The notes under the pieces are model-generated. The model saw nothing but the letters and a program-made list of their open reading frames with translations. It searched no databases and was not told the DNA's origin. A program made the translations under genes and the position numbers. Shown here in pieces: positions 7,513-17,356 of a stretch of 64,000 nt of DNA (position 1 is the stretch's first letter; every line of letters starts with the position of its first letter). The stretch lies in the NCBI RefSeq assembly GCF_030815855.1, contig NZ_JAUSXG010000001.1:1488001-1552000 (forward strand), given 5' to 3'. The stretch is from Variovorax paradoxus. GTDB lineage: Bacteria; Pseudomonadota; Gammaproteobacteria; Burkholderiales; Burkholderiaceae_C.

Positions 7513-9111
7513 TCAACCTGGTTGGTACTGGTACAGCCAGGTTTCCGTCAGTGTCTTGTCGCCGATCTTCAGGTAGAGCCGCATGTCGATGGGCTCGTTG
7601 CCTTCGGGCGTGAAGTCGAATTGCGCGCGCCAATGGCCGGGCACGCCGTTGGGCACGGCTTCGGCAAAGACATAGGAGAACTTGCCGCGCGGCGCGGTCA
7701 GCATGAGTTCGGGCTTCACGCCGAAGGGCACGGTGGTGAGCGGCTGGCCGACGAACTCGACCATGAACTTGCGCACGCCCGGCGGGCGCGGCTGGCCGGG
7801 CTGCCCGCCGCGCCCGATGCGCGTGGCCACGCAGCGCGCAAGCGGCGAGGGAAAGGGCTCCTGGTCGGTCCAGTGCAGGCGGTACTGCAGGCTGTAGCTC
7901 GCGCCGGCCTTGGCATCGGCCTTGGGCACCCAGAAGGCGACGATGTTGTCGTGGATCTCGTCGTCAGTCGGGATTTCGATCAGCTGCACCGAACCTTCGC
8001 CCCAGTCGCCCAGCGGCTCGATCCAGAGGCTCGGGCGCTTTTCGTAGTTGACGCCGTCCTGGTAGTTGTCGAAGGCGCGGTCGCGTTGCAGCAAGCCGAA
8101 GCCGCGCGGCTTGGTGTCCGCGAAGGCCGAGGCACGCGTCTGCGTCGGGTTGTTGAGCGGGCGCCAGATGCGCTCGCCCGCGCCGTTCCAGATGGCAAGG
8201 CCATCGGAGTCGTGCACCTCGGGCCGCCAGTCGATGGCGGTGGGCTTGATGGTTTCCGAGTACCAGTACATCGAAGTGAGCGGCACCAGCCCGAGGCGCG
8301 ACACGTCGCGGCGCAGGAAGAGGCGCGAATCGATGTCCATGATGACGGCCTTGCCGCGCTGCATCACGAACTTGAACACGCCCGTGACGCTCGGCCCCTC
8401 GAGCAGCGCGTAGACCGTCATCGAGGTGGTGTTGCCGGCGGCCGGCGTTTCGAAGTAGTAGCGCGTGAAGGTCGGAAACTCTTCCGGCTTGTCGGGCACC
8501 GCCACGTCGAGCGCGAGGCCGCGTGCCGACAGGCCGTACTGGTACAGCTCGCCGATGGCGCGGAAGTACGAAGCGCCGAGGAACGCGACCCAGTCGTTCT
8601 TTTGCCAGTCGAGCTTGCTCTGGTCGCCCAGGCGGCTTTCCTGCAGGCGAAAGCCCGCAAAGCCCGCGCCGGGCGGCAGCGCGCGTGCCGGGCTGTCGGG
8701 GGGCATCGAAAAATACGTGGGGCTGTAGAGCACTTCGCGCGCGAACGCATCACCGTCGGAGTTCTCGAGCACGTGCATGCGCACCGGGGTCTGGAAGAAG
8801 CGGCCGAGGTGAAAGAAGGTGACGGGAAAGGCGCCGGGGCCATCGCGGAAGAGGGCGTTGGCGGGGTCGAACTTGATCTTGCCGTGGGCGTCGTAGTCGA
8901 TCTTCTCGAGCACGTCGGGTGCGAGCGGCGCGGCAGCGACGTACGGTTGCGCGGCCAGGCGTTTGGCTTGCGCGACAAGGCGATCGAACGAGAACGGCGA
9001 AGGCTGGCTCAGTTGCAGGCCGTTGGCGGCCAACGCCTCTTCGGGCAGTCCAAGGGCGGCGAGTGCGGCGGCGGCACCACCTGCGGCAAGGAAGGATCGG
9101 CGATCAAGCAT
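7513..9111 (-). CDS. opgD: Glucan biosynthesis protein D
   Basis: 532 aa, full length for the MdoG/OpgG-OpgD family. It begins with a twin-arginine signal (DRRSFLAAGGAAAALAALG), which distinguishes OpgD from Sec-exported OpgG. Family motifs include the opening domain YDAHGKIKFDPANALFRDG and the segment YFRAIGELYQYGLSARGLAL. OpgD acts in the periplasm to set the branching or backbone length of osmoregulated periplasmic glucans. No opgH/mdoH glucosyltransferase is adjacent, so the gene stands alone here, convergent with the FKBP gene. Assignment is by family recognition; OpgD rather than OpgG rests on the Tat signal. Confidence 0.9.
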   Translation of the reverse strand: MLDRRSFLAAGGAAAALAALGLPEEALAANGLQLSQPSPFSFDRLVAQAKRLAAQPYVAAAPLAPDVLEKIDYDAHGKIKFDPANALFRDGPGAFPVTFFHLGRFFQTPVRMHVLENSDGDAFAREVLYSPTYFSMPPDSPARALPPGAGFAGFRLQESRLGDQSKLDWQKNDWVAFLGASYFRAIGELYQYGLSARGLALDVAVPDKPEEFPTFTRYYFETPAAGNTTSMTVYALLEGPSVTGVFKFVMQRGKAVIMDIDSRLFLRRDVSRLGLVPLTSMYWYSETIKPTAIDWRPEVHDSDGLAIWNGAGERIWRPLNNPTQTRASAFADTKPRGFGLLQRDRAFDNYQDGVNYEKRPSLWIEPLGDWGEGSVQLIEIPTDDEIHDNIVAFWVPKADAKAGASYSLQYRLHWTDQEPFPSPLARCVATRIGRGGQPGQPRPPGVRKFMVEFVGQPLTTVPFGVKPELMLTAPRGKFSYVFAEAVPNGVPGHWRAQFDFTPEGNEPIDMRLYLKIGDKTLTETWLYQYQPG

Positions 9112-9243
9112 GTGTTTCTTGAGGGTTGCGAGTCTTGGAGGTACGGGAGAACCATCCTAATGCAACGCATCAGGCGTTTCCGCGACAGGAGGAGCGGCGA
9201 GCATGCCTTGACCGAGGTGCTTTCCGCGTCAGCCAACCCGTGC

Positions 9244-9270
9244 AATCCAGGCCAGACAAGGCCGGGGATT
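9244..9270 (-). terminator. Hairpin downstream of the methyltransferase gene
   Basis: On the minus strand AATCCCCGGCC and GGCCTGGATT form an imperfect stem separated by TTGTCT, about 15 bp after the methyltransferase stop. There is no T-run after the stem. It may be a weak terminator or an mRNA end stabiliser. The rest of the gap 9112-9285 shows nothing else. Confidence 0.3.
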
Positions 9271-9285
9271 GGAAAAATTGTGCGT

Positions 9286-10167
9286 TTATGTATCGGCTTG
9301 GTCCACCGCGCTCAGCGCGTAAACAGCGTAGAGCGGCACGCCGAGCAGCATGAGGACCAGCGGCGCAAACAAGGTGTACAGCGGGCCCATGCCCTCCAGC
9401 ACGCGGTAGGTGGAATCGAGCCGCAAGCGCGGATGGGCCTGTGTCAGCTCGGCGATCCGGCGCAGCCCCCATCGAAACTCGGCACCGGTGGCGCGCACGG
9501 AAGGATGCTGCGCGGCCCGCCCGATCGCAAGCCAGCACATGGCGTCGAATGCCAGCACCGAGCCGGCGGGCGCGCGTTCGCCGAAGGTCGCGAGCATGGC
9601 TTGCACCTGTTGCGGCTCGAGGTACATCAGCACCCCTTCGGTAAAGAGAAATACCGGTGGCCCGTTGCGCTTGCGCGGCAGCCCCAACTGTTCCCACCAA
9701 TCGGGCGAGGTGAGGTCGAGCGCGCGCGCATCGTGCCTCGGACTGGTTTCAGGAATCAGTTCGCGGCGAAGTTCGAGCACCTCGGGCAGGTCGGCGTCGG
9801 TCAAGCGGGACTTTCCGTCGTCCAGCCATTGGAAGTAGTGGCTCAGGCCGCAGCCCATGTTCACCACGCGGCCGCCCGGATGCTGCTTGAGGAATTCCTG
9901 CGCGAGGCTTCGAAACCTGCGCGTGCGGTTCAGGATGCCGTAGATGGTCGCCCTGTCTTCCGGCAGGGCGTGCCCGTCGTCGCGTATCTGCTCCAGCACC
10001 GCGGCGGCGTAGGCGTCCCGCACGGCAAGTTGCGGAAACATCGCATCGCCGGAGGCGCGCGCGGCGAGCGAAATACGCAGCGTGGAAGGCACGGCCGACA
10101 GGCTCCGTGAGGCTGTGCTTGTTGCCGTCGTGGTTGTCGTGGGCGCTGGAACCAGGGTCATGCGCAA
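9286..10167 (-). CDS. Class I SAM-dependent methyltransferase, LCMT/PPM1-like family
   Basis: 293 aa. After a threonine/serine-rich N-terminus the protein shows RVVNMGCGLSHYFQWLDD, the SAM-binding loop of the leucine carboxyl methyltransferase-like family. Next come DADLPEVLELRRELIPE (ribose-contacting acid) and FLFTEGVLMYLEP. Members methylate small molecules or carboxyl groups; several act in natural-product pathways, and no substrate can be assigned here. The C-terminus contains a hydrophobic stretch (LYTLFAPLVLMLLGVPLYAV) that could associate with the membrane, which is unusual for this family. An in-frame ATG at 10161 is an equally acceptable start. No operon partner is evident. Confidence 0.75.
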   Translation of the reverse strand: MRMTLVPAPTTTTTATSTASRSLSAVPSTLRISLAARASGDAMFPQLAVRDAYAAAVLEQIRDDGHALPEDRATIYGILNRTRRFRSLAQEFLKQHPGGRVVNMGCGLSHYFQWLDDGKSRLTDADLPEVLELRRELIPETSPRHDARALDLTSPDWWEQLGLPRKRNGPPVFLFTEGVLMYLEPQQVQAMLATFGERAPAGSVLAFDAMCWLAIGRAAQHPSVRATGAEFRWGLRRIAELTQAHPRLRLDSTYRVLEGMGPLYTLFAPLVLMLLGVPLYAVYALSAVDQADT

Positions 10168-10246
10168 AGTCTGGCGGCTCTCGCACAGGGGAGCAAGTCA
10201 GTCTTTGGTTAGCCTTGGCCATTGTTGGCCAGTGCCCCGATGCCTG

Positions 10247-11755
<1,509 letters not shown>

Positions 11756-11833
11756 GGAGAGTCCCGGAGGTCAAATGATTGCACCAGTCTAGGAAGGAGA
11801 GGCACCTCTGCCTAGGCGCTAAAGTTGAACTGT

Positions 11834-11853
11834 TTGTTCGCCATGGTGAACAA
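11834..11853. promoter_or_regulatory. Likely LysR-type operator, 20-bp palindrome
   Basis: TTGTTCGCCATGGTGAACAA is a palindrome with a single mismatched pair (positions 7 and 14). It sits in the 100-bp region between the divergent mmsA and LysR genes and contains an ATG that could be mistaken for the LysR start. Such symmetric sites are typical autoregulatory binding sites of LysR proteins. Binding is inferred. Confidence 0.6.
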
Positions 11854-11860
11854 TGCAGCC

Positions 11861-12811
11861 ATGGATACGCAAAAAGCCGAATCGCTCTGGATCCACTTGC
11901 ACTGGCTGATCGTGCTCGGGCAGCAGGGCAGTTACACCGCCGCCGCGGCGCGGCTGGGTGTGAGCAAGGCGGCCATGAGTCAGCGCATCGCCGAACTCGA
12001 ACGCGCCGCGGGTGTGCCGTTGGTGCGCCGCACCACGCGGAGCATGCGGCTCACCGAGGCCGGCCAGCAGCTCGTCGACCAGACCCGCGAGCCCTTCGAG
12101 CAGATCGCCCACAGCTTTCTGAAGGCGCAGGACCATTCGGGCGAACCGCGCGGCCTGGTGCGTGTCACGGCGCCCGTGGCGCTGGGCCGGCAGCAGCTGC
12201 TGCCGCGGCTCACCGACTTTCTTCTGGCGCATCCGTCGATCCGCATCGAGATGGAACTCTCGGACCGGCTCAGTTCGCTGGCGACGGAAGGCTTCGACCT
12301 GGCCGTGCGGCATGCCGCTTCGCCGCCCGATACGCATGTGGCCTGGCGGCTGTGCGAGACCCGGTCCGTGCTGGTGGCCAGCCGCGCCTATCTGCGCCGA
12401 AAAGGAACGCCGCTGGCGCCGGCCATGCTGGCCGAGCACGATTGCCTGCACTATCCGCGCGGGCAGGAAACCAACGTGTGGTCGTTCGAGCGGCGTGGCG
12501 GCCGCGCGCGACAGGCTGAGCGCGTGACGGTGCCGATCGCCGGACCATTGGCCGCCAACAACAGCGAGGCACTGCGCGATGCGGCGCAGGCGGGGCTCGG
12601 TATTGCGCTCCTGCCGGACTTCAGCGCGCAATCGGGCCTGCAGGCGGGCAAGCTCGTCGAGGTGCTGCCCGACTGGCAGCCCACGGGCGCGTTTGCGGAC
12701 CATATCTACGCCATTCGGCCCTATTCGTTGCACATACCGCGTGCGGTGAACCTGTTCGTGAGCCATCTGCGCGACACCCTCAAGGCCGGATTCCAGCTGC
12801 CGCAGGCGTGA
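11861..12811 (+). CDS. LysR-family transcriptional regulator
   Basis: 316 aa from ATG 11861. Earlier in-frame starts at 11825 (TTG) and 11843 (ATG) exist, but 11843 lies inside a palindrome that looks like an operator. The winged HTH occupies residues 5-65 (GSYTAAAARLGVSKAAMSQR), followed by the periplasmic-binding-type effector domain with LVRVTAPVALGRQQLLPRL. The sequence after the HTH places it in the large CrgA/DsdC-like group of LysR proteins. Divergent transcription from mmsA suggests that it controls mmsA and itself; the inducer is unknown. Confidence 0.88.
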   Translation: MDTQKAESLWIHLHWLIVLGQQGSYTAAAARLGVSKAAMSQRIAELERAAGVPLVRRTTRSMRLTEAGQQLVDQTREPFEQIAHSFLKAQDHSGEPRGLVRVTAPVALGRQQLLPRLTDFLLAHPSIRIEMELSDRLSSLATEGFDLAVRHAASPPDTHVAWRLCETRSVLVASRAYLRRKGTPLAPAMLAEHDCLHYPRGQETNVWSFERRGGRARQAERVTVPIAGPLAANNSEALRDAAQAGLGIALLPDFSAQSGLQAGKLVEVLPDWQPTGAFADHIYAIRPYSLHIPRAVNLFVSHLRDTLKAGFQLPQA

Positions 12812-12864
12812 CGTTCCGGCAAGCTGCCGCGGCCCAAGCGGGTGGGCATAGGCCAAAAGAATCT

Positions 12865-12893
12865 TTGACATGTTATGTCGCCGCACCTATAGT
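12865..12893 (+). promoter_or_regulatory. Near-consensus sigma-70 promoter for the yjfI-pspA-flotillin array
   Basis: TTGACA at 12865-12870 and TATAGT at 12888-12893 are spaced by exactly 17 bp, with transcription expected near 12900. It is the strongest sigma-70 promoter match I noticed in the window, and it stands 54 bp upstream of the YjfI-like start. No sigma-54 element or PspF-type site is evident, so this PspA locus is not controlled like the enteric psp operon. Confidence 0.8.
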
Positions 12894-12946
12894 GACCCCA
12901 TCGAAGCACCGTTCGCTTCGGTCGGTTTCCAACCCCAAGGAGAGGT

Positions 12947-13363
12947 ATGCAATCACTGCTCGATCAACTGAAGGGACTCGATGTCCTGGCCGGTGCCGCG
13001 ATGGGCGGCCTGACCGTGCAGTTGCAGCCGATTCCGGGCCAGACGCCCGTGGTCCAGGTGAGCATCGAAGGGCGCGACGAGCTGCCCATCTTCATCACGA
13101 GCTCGGACATGCAGATCATCTGCATCTGCTATCTCTGGACCGAAGAAGAAGTGAAGGCCGAACGCCGTACCGAGCTGCTCGAATCGCTGCTCGACCTCAA
13201 CCCTTCGGTGCCGCTGTCGTCCTTCGGGCGCGTCGACGGCCGCTACGTGCTCACCGGTGCGCTCGGGCGCAATGCGGGCGTGGAAGACGTTGCGCGCGAA
13301 GTGGCGGTGCTCAGCGACAACGCGCTCGATGCGCTGGACGCCCTGTCCGAATTCCTGAACTAA
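12947..13363 (+). CDS. yjfI: YjfI-like DUF2170 protein
   Basis: 138 aa with an AAGGAGAGGT ribosome site. It is a small acidic soluble protein of the DUF2170 family, whose E. coli member YjfI is likewise encoded immediately upstream of a PspA paralogue (YjfJ). Recognisable segments are ELPIFITSSDMQIICICYLW and LDLNPSVPLSSFGRVDGRYV. Its biochemical role is unknown; constant linkage to PspA-family genes suggests a PspA partner or adaptor. It opens the array just downstream of a strong promoter. Confidence 0.8.
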   Translation: MQSLLDQLKGLDVLAGAAMGGLTVQLQPIPGQTPVVQVSIEGRDELPIFITSSDMQIICICYLWTEEEVKAERRTELLESLLDLNPSVPLSSFGRVDGRYVLTGALGRNAGVEDVAREVAVLSDNALDALDALSEFLN

Positions 13364-13378
13364 GAAGCGGAGATCATC

Positions 13379-14092
13379 ATGACAGTCATCAAGAAGCTGG
13401 TCACCTTGCTGCGCGGCAGTGCCCGCGAAATCGGCGAGAGCGTGGTCGACAGCAATGCCACGCGCATCTACGAGCAGGAAATCGTCGATGCCAAGCACAG
13501 CATCGAGAAGGCCAAGGGCGATCTCACCGGCGTCATGGCCAAGGAGATGCAATCGGCCCGCGAGATCGAACGCCTGAAGAACGAAGCCGCGCGCTACGAA
13601 GGCCTCGCGCTCGAAGCGCTCAACAAGACGCAGGAAGGCCTGGCACTCGACGTCGCGGCGAAGGTCGGCACGCTCGAAAAAGAACTCGAAGAGCAGGCCA
13701 AGGCGCACGCCTCCTACGCGCTGCAGGTGTCCAAGCTCAAGGACCTGATCAAGACGGCCGAAGCGCGCATCCGCGAGCATGAGCGCGAGATCGGCATCGC
13801 CAAGACCACCGAGAGCGTGTACCGCGCCACGCAGTCGATCTCCGAAAACATCGGCGCGGGCGGTTCGCGCCTGTCCAATGCGCGTGAGTCGCTCGAGCGT
13901 ATCCGCCAGCGCCATGAGGAACTGGCCGACCGGATGGCCGCGAGCCAGACGCTCGAAAACGAACTCGGCCACAGCGCGCTCGAGAAAAAGCTCGCGGCCG
14001 CGGGCATCGGCAATGACGTCGACCGCACCGGCCAGGTGATGGAGCGCATCCGCGCGCGCCAGGCCAAACCGGCGGAGCCTGGTTCGCAATGA
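13379..14092 (+). CDS. pspA: PspA/IM30-family (ESCRT-III fold) membrane protein
   Basis: 237 aa, almost wholly helical and charged. It starts MTVIKKLVTLLRGSAREIGE, an amphipathic helix that in PspA/Vipp1 proteins inserts into stressed membranes. A long antiparallel coiled coil follows (SAREIERLKNEAARYEGLAL; EKELEEQAKAHASYALQVSK). PspA-family proteins polymerise into ESCRT-III-like rods or rings that stabilise or remodel membranes. It resembles the YjfJ subgroup rather than classical PspA, given the YjfI neighbour. Start is 15 nt after the yjfI stop, and the stop overlaps the next gene by 4 nt, so coupling is expected. Confidence 0.88.
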   Translation: MTVIKKLVTLLRGSAREIGESVVDSNATRIYEQEIVDAKHSIEKAKGDLTGVMAKEMQSAREIERLKNEAARYEGLALEALNKTQEGLALDVAAKVGTLEKELEEQAKAHASYALQVSKLKDLIKTAEARIREHEREIGIAKTTESVYRATQSISENIGAGGSRLSNARESLERIRQRHEELADRMAASQTLENELGHSALEKKLAAAGIGNDVDRTGQVMERIRARQAKPAEPGSQ

Positions 14093-14451
14093 CCGTGCGG
14101 GTCAAGCCGGTTCGCTGGCAAGGCTCGGACGAGGCGATACGCGCCGTTCAGGTGGCGTTCGACGTGGAAGAGGCCGTGCTGGAGGCAGTTCGCACGGCGG
14201 CCTTCGAGCAGCACGTGTCCACCTCCGACCAGATCCGGCAGGTGCTGGGGCTCGCGACAACGTCCAAACCCAAGCGGCCGCGGCTGACCGTGTCGTTGAA
14301 TGCGGCAGACTACGAGTTTCTAGCGGCGAGATATGGGCTCGCCCCGGACGACCGGCTGGCCATCAAGGAGAGGGCCACGCGGGATCTGATTGCTTTTGCA
14401 AGTGGTGGAAAGAAAAAGGGCACTGGCGCAGCGAAGCCGGGCCGAAGATAA
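14089..14451 (+). CDS. Unknown 120-aa protein of the PspA-flotillin array
   Basis: Begins in an ATGA overlap with pspA, so it is probably translationally coupled. I do not recognise a family. The middle (RLTVSLNAADYEFLAARYGL) and the preceding AFEQHVSTSDQIRQVLGL look like strand-helix-helix units, loosely resembling ribbon-helix-helix DNA-binding proteins. The tail is a lysine/glycine-rich basic extension (GGKKKGTGAAKPGRR). There is no signal peptide or TM segment. Position inside the cluster suggests an accessory or regulatory role. Confidence 0.75.
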   Translation: MTVRVKPVRWQGSDEAIRAVQVAFDVEEAVLEAVRTAAFEQHVSTSDQIRQVLGLATTSKPKRPRLTVSLNAADYEFLAARYGLAPDDRLAIKERATRDLIAFASGGKKKGTGAAKPGRR

Positions 14452-14478
14452 AAACACAACCCGCACGCGGGAGGGTCA

Positions 14479-15123
14479 ATGGGAAATTTCATGGATGCGG
14501 TGGTGGGCTACCCCACCGCGATCTACACGGTGCTGCTGGGCGTCGTGGTGATCTATTGGATGCTCGCGGTGGCCGGCATGGTCGACATCGAGCACAGCGG
14601 CATCGATGTCGATCTGCAGACCCATGCCGACGGCGACACCAGCGACGTGGGGCAGCTCGCGAGCTACGTGGTTGCGTTTGGCCTCAACGGCGTGCCGTTC
14701 TCGGTGGCGGTGAGCCTGCTGGTGCTGGTGTCGTGGACGCTGTCGTGCCTTGGCGGGGAGTGGCTGCTGCCGCTGGTGCCCACGCTGCCGCTCAAGATCT
14801 TGGCCGGCACGGTGTTGCTGGTGGCGAGCGCCGCCATCTCCATACCCGTGACAGCCGTGGCCATCCGCCCGCTGCGCGGCTTGTTCGTGAGCCACACGGC
14901 GGTGAGCAATGCGGCGCTGGTCGGACAGGCCTGCCGCGTCGTCACCGGCGTGGTGAACGAGAAAGACGGCCGTGCCGAAGTGGCGCGCCGCGGCGCCAGC
15001 CTGAACATTCGCGTGTGGGCGCCCACGCCCAACACGCTCAAGCGCGGATCGCAGGCGCTCATTCTCGAATACGACGAGGTGGCCGGCCGCTACCTCATCG
15101 CGGCGCACGACGACATCGTCTGA
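14479..15123 (+). CDS. yqiJ: YqiJ-like membrane protein with C-terminal OB-fold (DUF1449)
   Basis: 214 aa. About four hydrophobic segments fill the first 135 residues (for example YTVLLGVVVIYWMLAVAGM, VAVSLLVLVSWTLSCL). A C-terminal soluble domain of some 75 residues carries GQACRVVTGVVNEKDGRAEV, the NfeD/OB-type fold. E. coli YqiJ has this layout and is paired with the flotillin YqiK, as here. Such NfeD-like proteins are thought to organise or bind flotillins at the membrane. It starts 27 nt after the previous gene and is followed by the flotillin gene after 53 nt. Confidence 0.85.
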   Translation: MGNFMDAVVGYPTAIYTVLLGVVVIYWMLAVAGMVDIEHSGIDVDLQTHADGDTSDVGQLASYVVAFGLNGVPFSVAVSLLVLVSWTLSCLGGEWLLPLVPTLPLKILAGTVLLVASAAISIPVTAVAIRPLRGLFVSHTAVSNAALVGQACRVVTGVVNEKDGRAEVARRGASLNIRVWAPTPNTLKRGSQALILEYDEVAGRYLIAAHDDIV

Positions 15124-15176
15124 CCGCGCGCACCCCCTTACTGTTCGTTCGCTCTTAAAGCATCTCTGGAGAAAAA

Positions 15177-17345
15177 ATGGAGCCCATCATCTTTGCCGTG
15201 GTCATACTGGCCGTGGTCATCCTCGGCCTGTTCGCGATGTTCGCCAAGTTCTATCGCAAGATCGAACAGGGCCACGCGCTCATCGTGAACACGCTGCGCG
15301 CCGAGCCCGAGGTGACCTTCACCGGGCGCATGGTCTACCCGATCATCCACAAGGCCGAGTTGATGGACATCTCGGTCAAGACGATCGAGATCGACCGCTC
15401 CGGCAACGAAGGCCTGATCTGCCGCGACAACATTCGCGCCGACATCAAGGTGAAGTTCTTCGTGCGCGTCAACAAGACCGCCGACGACGTGCTCAAGGTG
15501 GCGCAGGGCATCGGCTGCGCGCGGGCGTCGAACCACGAAACGCTCGAGGAGCTGTTCTCGGCCAAGTTCTCCGAAGCGCTCAAGACCGTCGGCAAGTCGA
15601 TGGATTTCGTCGACCTGTACCAGGCGCGCGACGGCTTCCGTGACCAGATCATCAGCCAGATCGGCAACGACCTGTCGGGCTACGTGCTCGAAGACGCCGC
15701 CATCGACTACCTCGAGCAAACGCCGCTCTCGGAGCTCGACACCAACAACATCCTCGATGCGCAGGGCATCAAGAAGATCACCGAGCTGACGGCGGTCGAA
15801 CATGTGCGCACCAACGAGTTGCGCCGCAACGAGGAAATGCAGATCAAGAAGAAGAACGTCGAAACGCAGGAGGCGCTGCTCGAGCTCGAACGCCAGCAGG
15901 CCGACGCCACCGCGCGCCAACAGCGTGAAATTGCCAGCGTGCGTGCCCGCGAAGAGGCCGAGACCGCCAAGATCCAGGCCGAGGAGCGCACCAAGTCCGA
16001 AACCGCGCGCCTGGTCTCCGAGCAATCGATCTCGGTGCAGCAGGAGAACGTGCAGCGCGAGAAGGAAGTGGCCGAGAACAACCGCAAGCGCGCGGTCGCC
16101 ATCGAGGAAGAAAAGGTCACGCGCGCCCGCGACCTCGAAATTGTCGACCGCGAAAAGGAAGTGACGCTGCAGCGCATCGAGAAGGACAAGGCCGTCGAAG
16201 TGCAGAAGAAGGCCATTGCCGACGTGATTCGCGAGCGCATCGTGGTCGAGCGCACCGTGGCCGAGCAGGAAGAAGCCATCAAGGAACTGCGCGTGGTCGC
16301 CGAAGCCGAGCGCACCAAGAAGTCCGTCGTGATCATGGCCGAGGGCCAGGCCGACGAAAAGATGGTGATCGACGTGAAGGCGGCCGAAACGCAGGAAAAA
16401 CGCGCGCGCCACAAGGCGGCCGAAGAACTCACGCTGGCCGATGCCAAGCTCAAGGTCGCGGAGCGCGACGCCGAGTCGAAGAAGCGTGAAGCCGAAGGCA
16501 TGGAAGCCATTTCGGCCGCGCCGGGCCTCGCCGCTGCCAAGGTGCAGATTGCCACCGCCCAGGCCAAGCTCGCCACCTTCGAGGCCGAGGCTTCGGGCAA
16601 GGAAAAGCTCGGCTTGGCCGACGTGCATGTGCGCCAGGCCGACGCCGATGCCATCCTCAAGGCCGGCCAAGCCGATGCGCAGGTGATCGAGGCCCGCTCG
16701 CAGGCCGAAGCTGCGGGCATGCGCGCCAAGTTCGACGCCGAAGCCTCGGGCAAGGAAAAGCTCGGCCTCGCCGAAGTGAACGTGCGCACTGCCGATGCCG
16801 AAGCCACCCTGAAATCTGGCCAAGCCGACGCGCAGGTGATCGAAGCCCGCTTCAGCGCCGAAGCCAAGGGCCTGGCTGAAAAGTTCGAAGCCATGAAGGC
16901 GATGAGCCCAGACACCCGCGACCACGAGGAATTCCGCATGCGCCTCGAAAAGTCGCACATCGAAACCATGAAGGGCATCGACGCGCAGACCGCCATCGCC
17001 AAGGAGCAGGCCGAAGTGCTGGGCACCGCGCTGGCCAACGCCAAGATCGACATCGTGGGCGGGCAGGGCGACTACTTCGACAGCTTTGTGCGCTCGCTCT
17101 CCGTGGGCAAGGGCATCGACGGCGTCATCTCCAAGAGCAATGCGCTGCAGGTGGCCTTCAAGGACCAGCTGTCCGGCGATCGCGACGTGGTGAAAGACCT
17201 GCGCGACCTGGTCGGCGCGCTCGGCAATTCGTCCGGCGAGATCCAGAACATCAGCGTTGCGGCACTGATGAGCCGGATCACCAGCGACGGCAGCGAAAGC
17301 CAGAAAACCGCGCTCAACAACCTGATCTCCACCTTCCGCAACTGA
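15177..17345 (+). CDS. yqiK: Flotillin family protein (YqiK-like), extended
   Basis: 722 aa, longer than E. coli YqiK. One N-terminal TM (residues 4-25) is followed by the SPFH/PHB domain (about 30-220, with EQGHALIVNTLRAEPEVTF). Then comes a very long EA-rich coiled coil in which a 51-residue unit is tandemly duplicated at 16584-16889. The C-terminal flotillin region has a VVGGQGDYFD-like motif (IVGGQGDYFDSFVRSL). Flotillins oligomerise into membrane microdomain scaffolds that affect fluidity and recruit partners. Its place between YqiJ and the zinc-ribbon/ATPase genes suggests it is the scaffold of the complex. Confidence 0.93.
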   Translation: MEPIIFAVVILAVVILGLFAMFAKFYRKIEQGHALIVNTLRAEPEVTFTGRMVYPIIHKAELMDISVKTIEIDRSGNEGLICRDNIRADIKVKFFVRVNKTADDVLKVAQGIGCARASNHETLEELFSAKFSEALKTVGKSMDFVDLYQARDGFRDQIISQIGNDLSGYVLEDAAIDYLEQTPLSELDTNNILDAQGIKKITELTAVEHVRTNELRRNEEMQIKKKNVETQEALLELERQQADATARQQREIASVRAREEAETAKIQAEERTKSETARLVSEQSISVQQENVQREKEVAENNRKRAVAIEEEKVTRARDLEIVDREKEVTLQRIEKDKAVEVQKKAIADVIRERIVVERTVAEQEEAIKELRVVAEAERTKKSVVIMAEGQADEKMVIDVKAAETQEKRARHKAAEELTLADAKLKVAERDAESKKREAEGMEAISAAPGLAAAKVQIATAQAKLATFEAEASGKEKLGLADVHVRQADADAILKAGQADAQVIEARSQAEAAGMRAKFDAEASGKEKLGLAEVNVRTADAEATLKSGQADAQVIEARFSAEAKGLAEKFEAMKAMSPDTRDHEEFRMRLEKSHIETMKGIDAQTAIAKEQAEVLGTALANAKIDIVGGQGDYFDSFVRSLSVGKGIDGVISKSNALQVAFKDQLSGDRDVVKDLRDLVGALGNSSGEIQNISVAALMSRITSDGSESQKTALNNLISTFRN
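16584..16889 (+). repeat. Two-unit in-frame tandem duplication inside the flotillin gene (2 x 153 bp)
   Basis: Residues starting AEASGKEKLGLADVHVRQAD (16584-16736) are repeated directly as AEASGKEKLGLAEVNVRTAD (16737-16889). Both units are exactly 51 codons and share QADAQVIEAR. Units differ at about one residue in four, so the duplication is not recent, and selection has kept the heptad register. Confidence 0.85.
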
Positions 17346-17356
17346 GTGGGCGCGCG

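Noticed and set aside
7522..10110. 862-codon plus-strand frame
   Set aside because: Antisense to opgD and the methyltransferase gene, both with strong family motifs.
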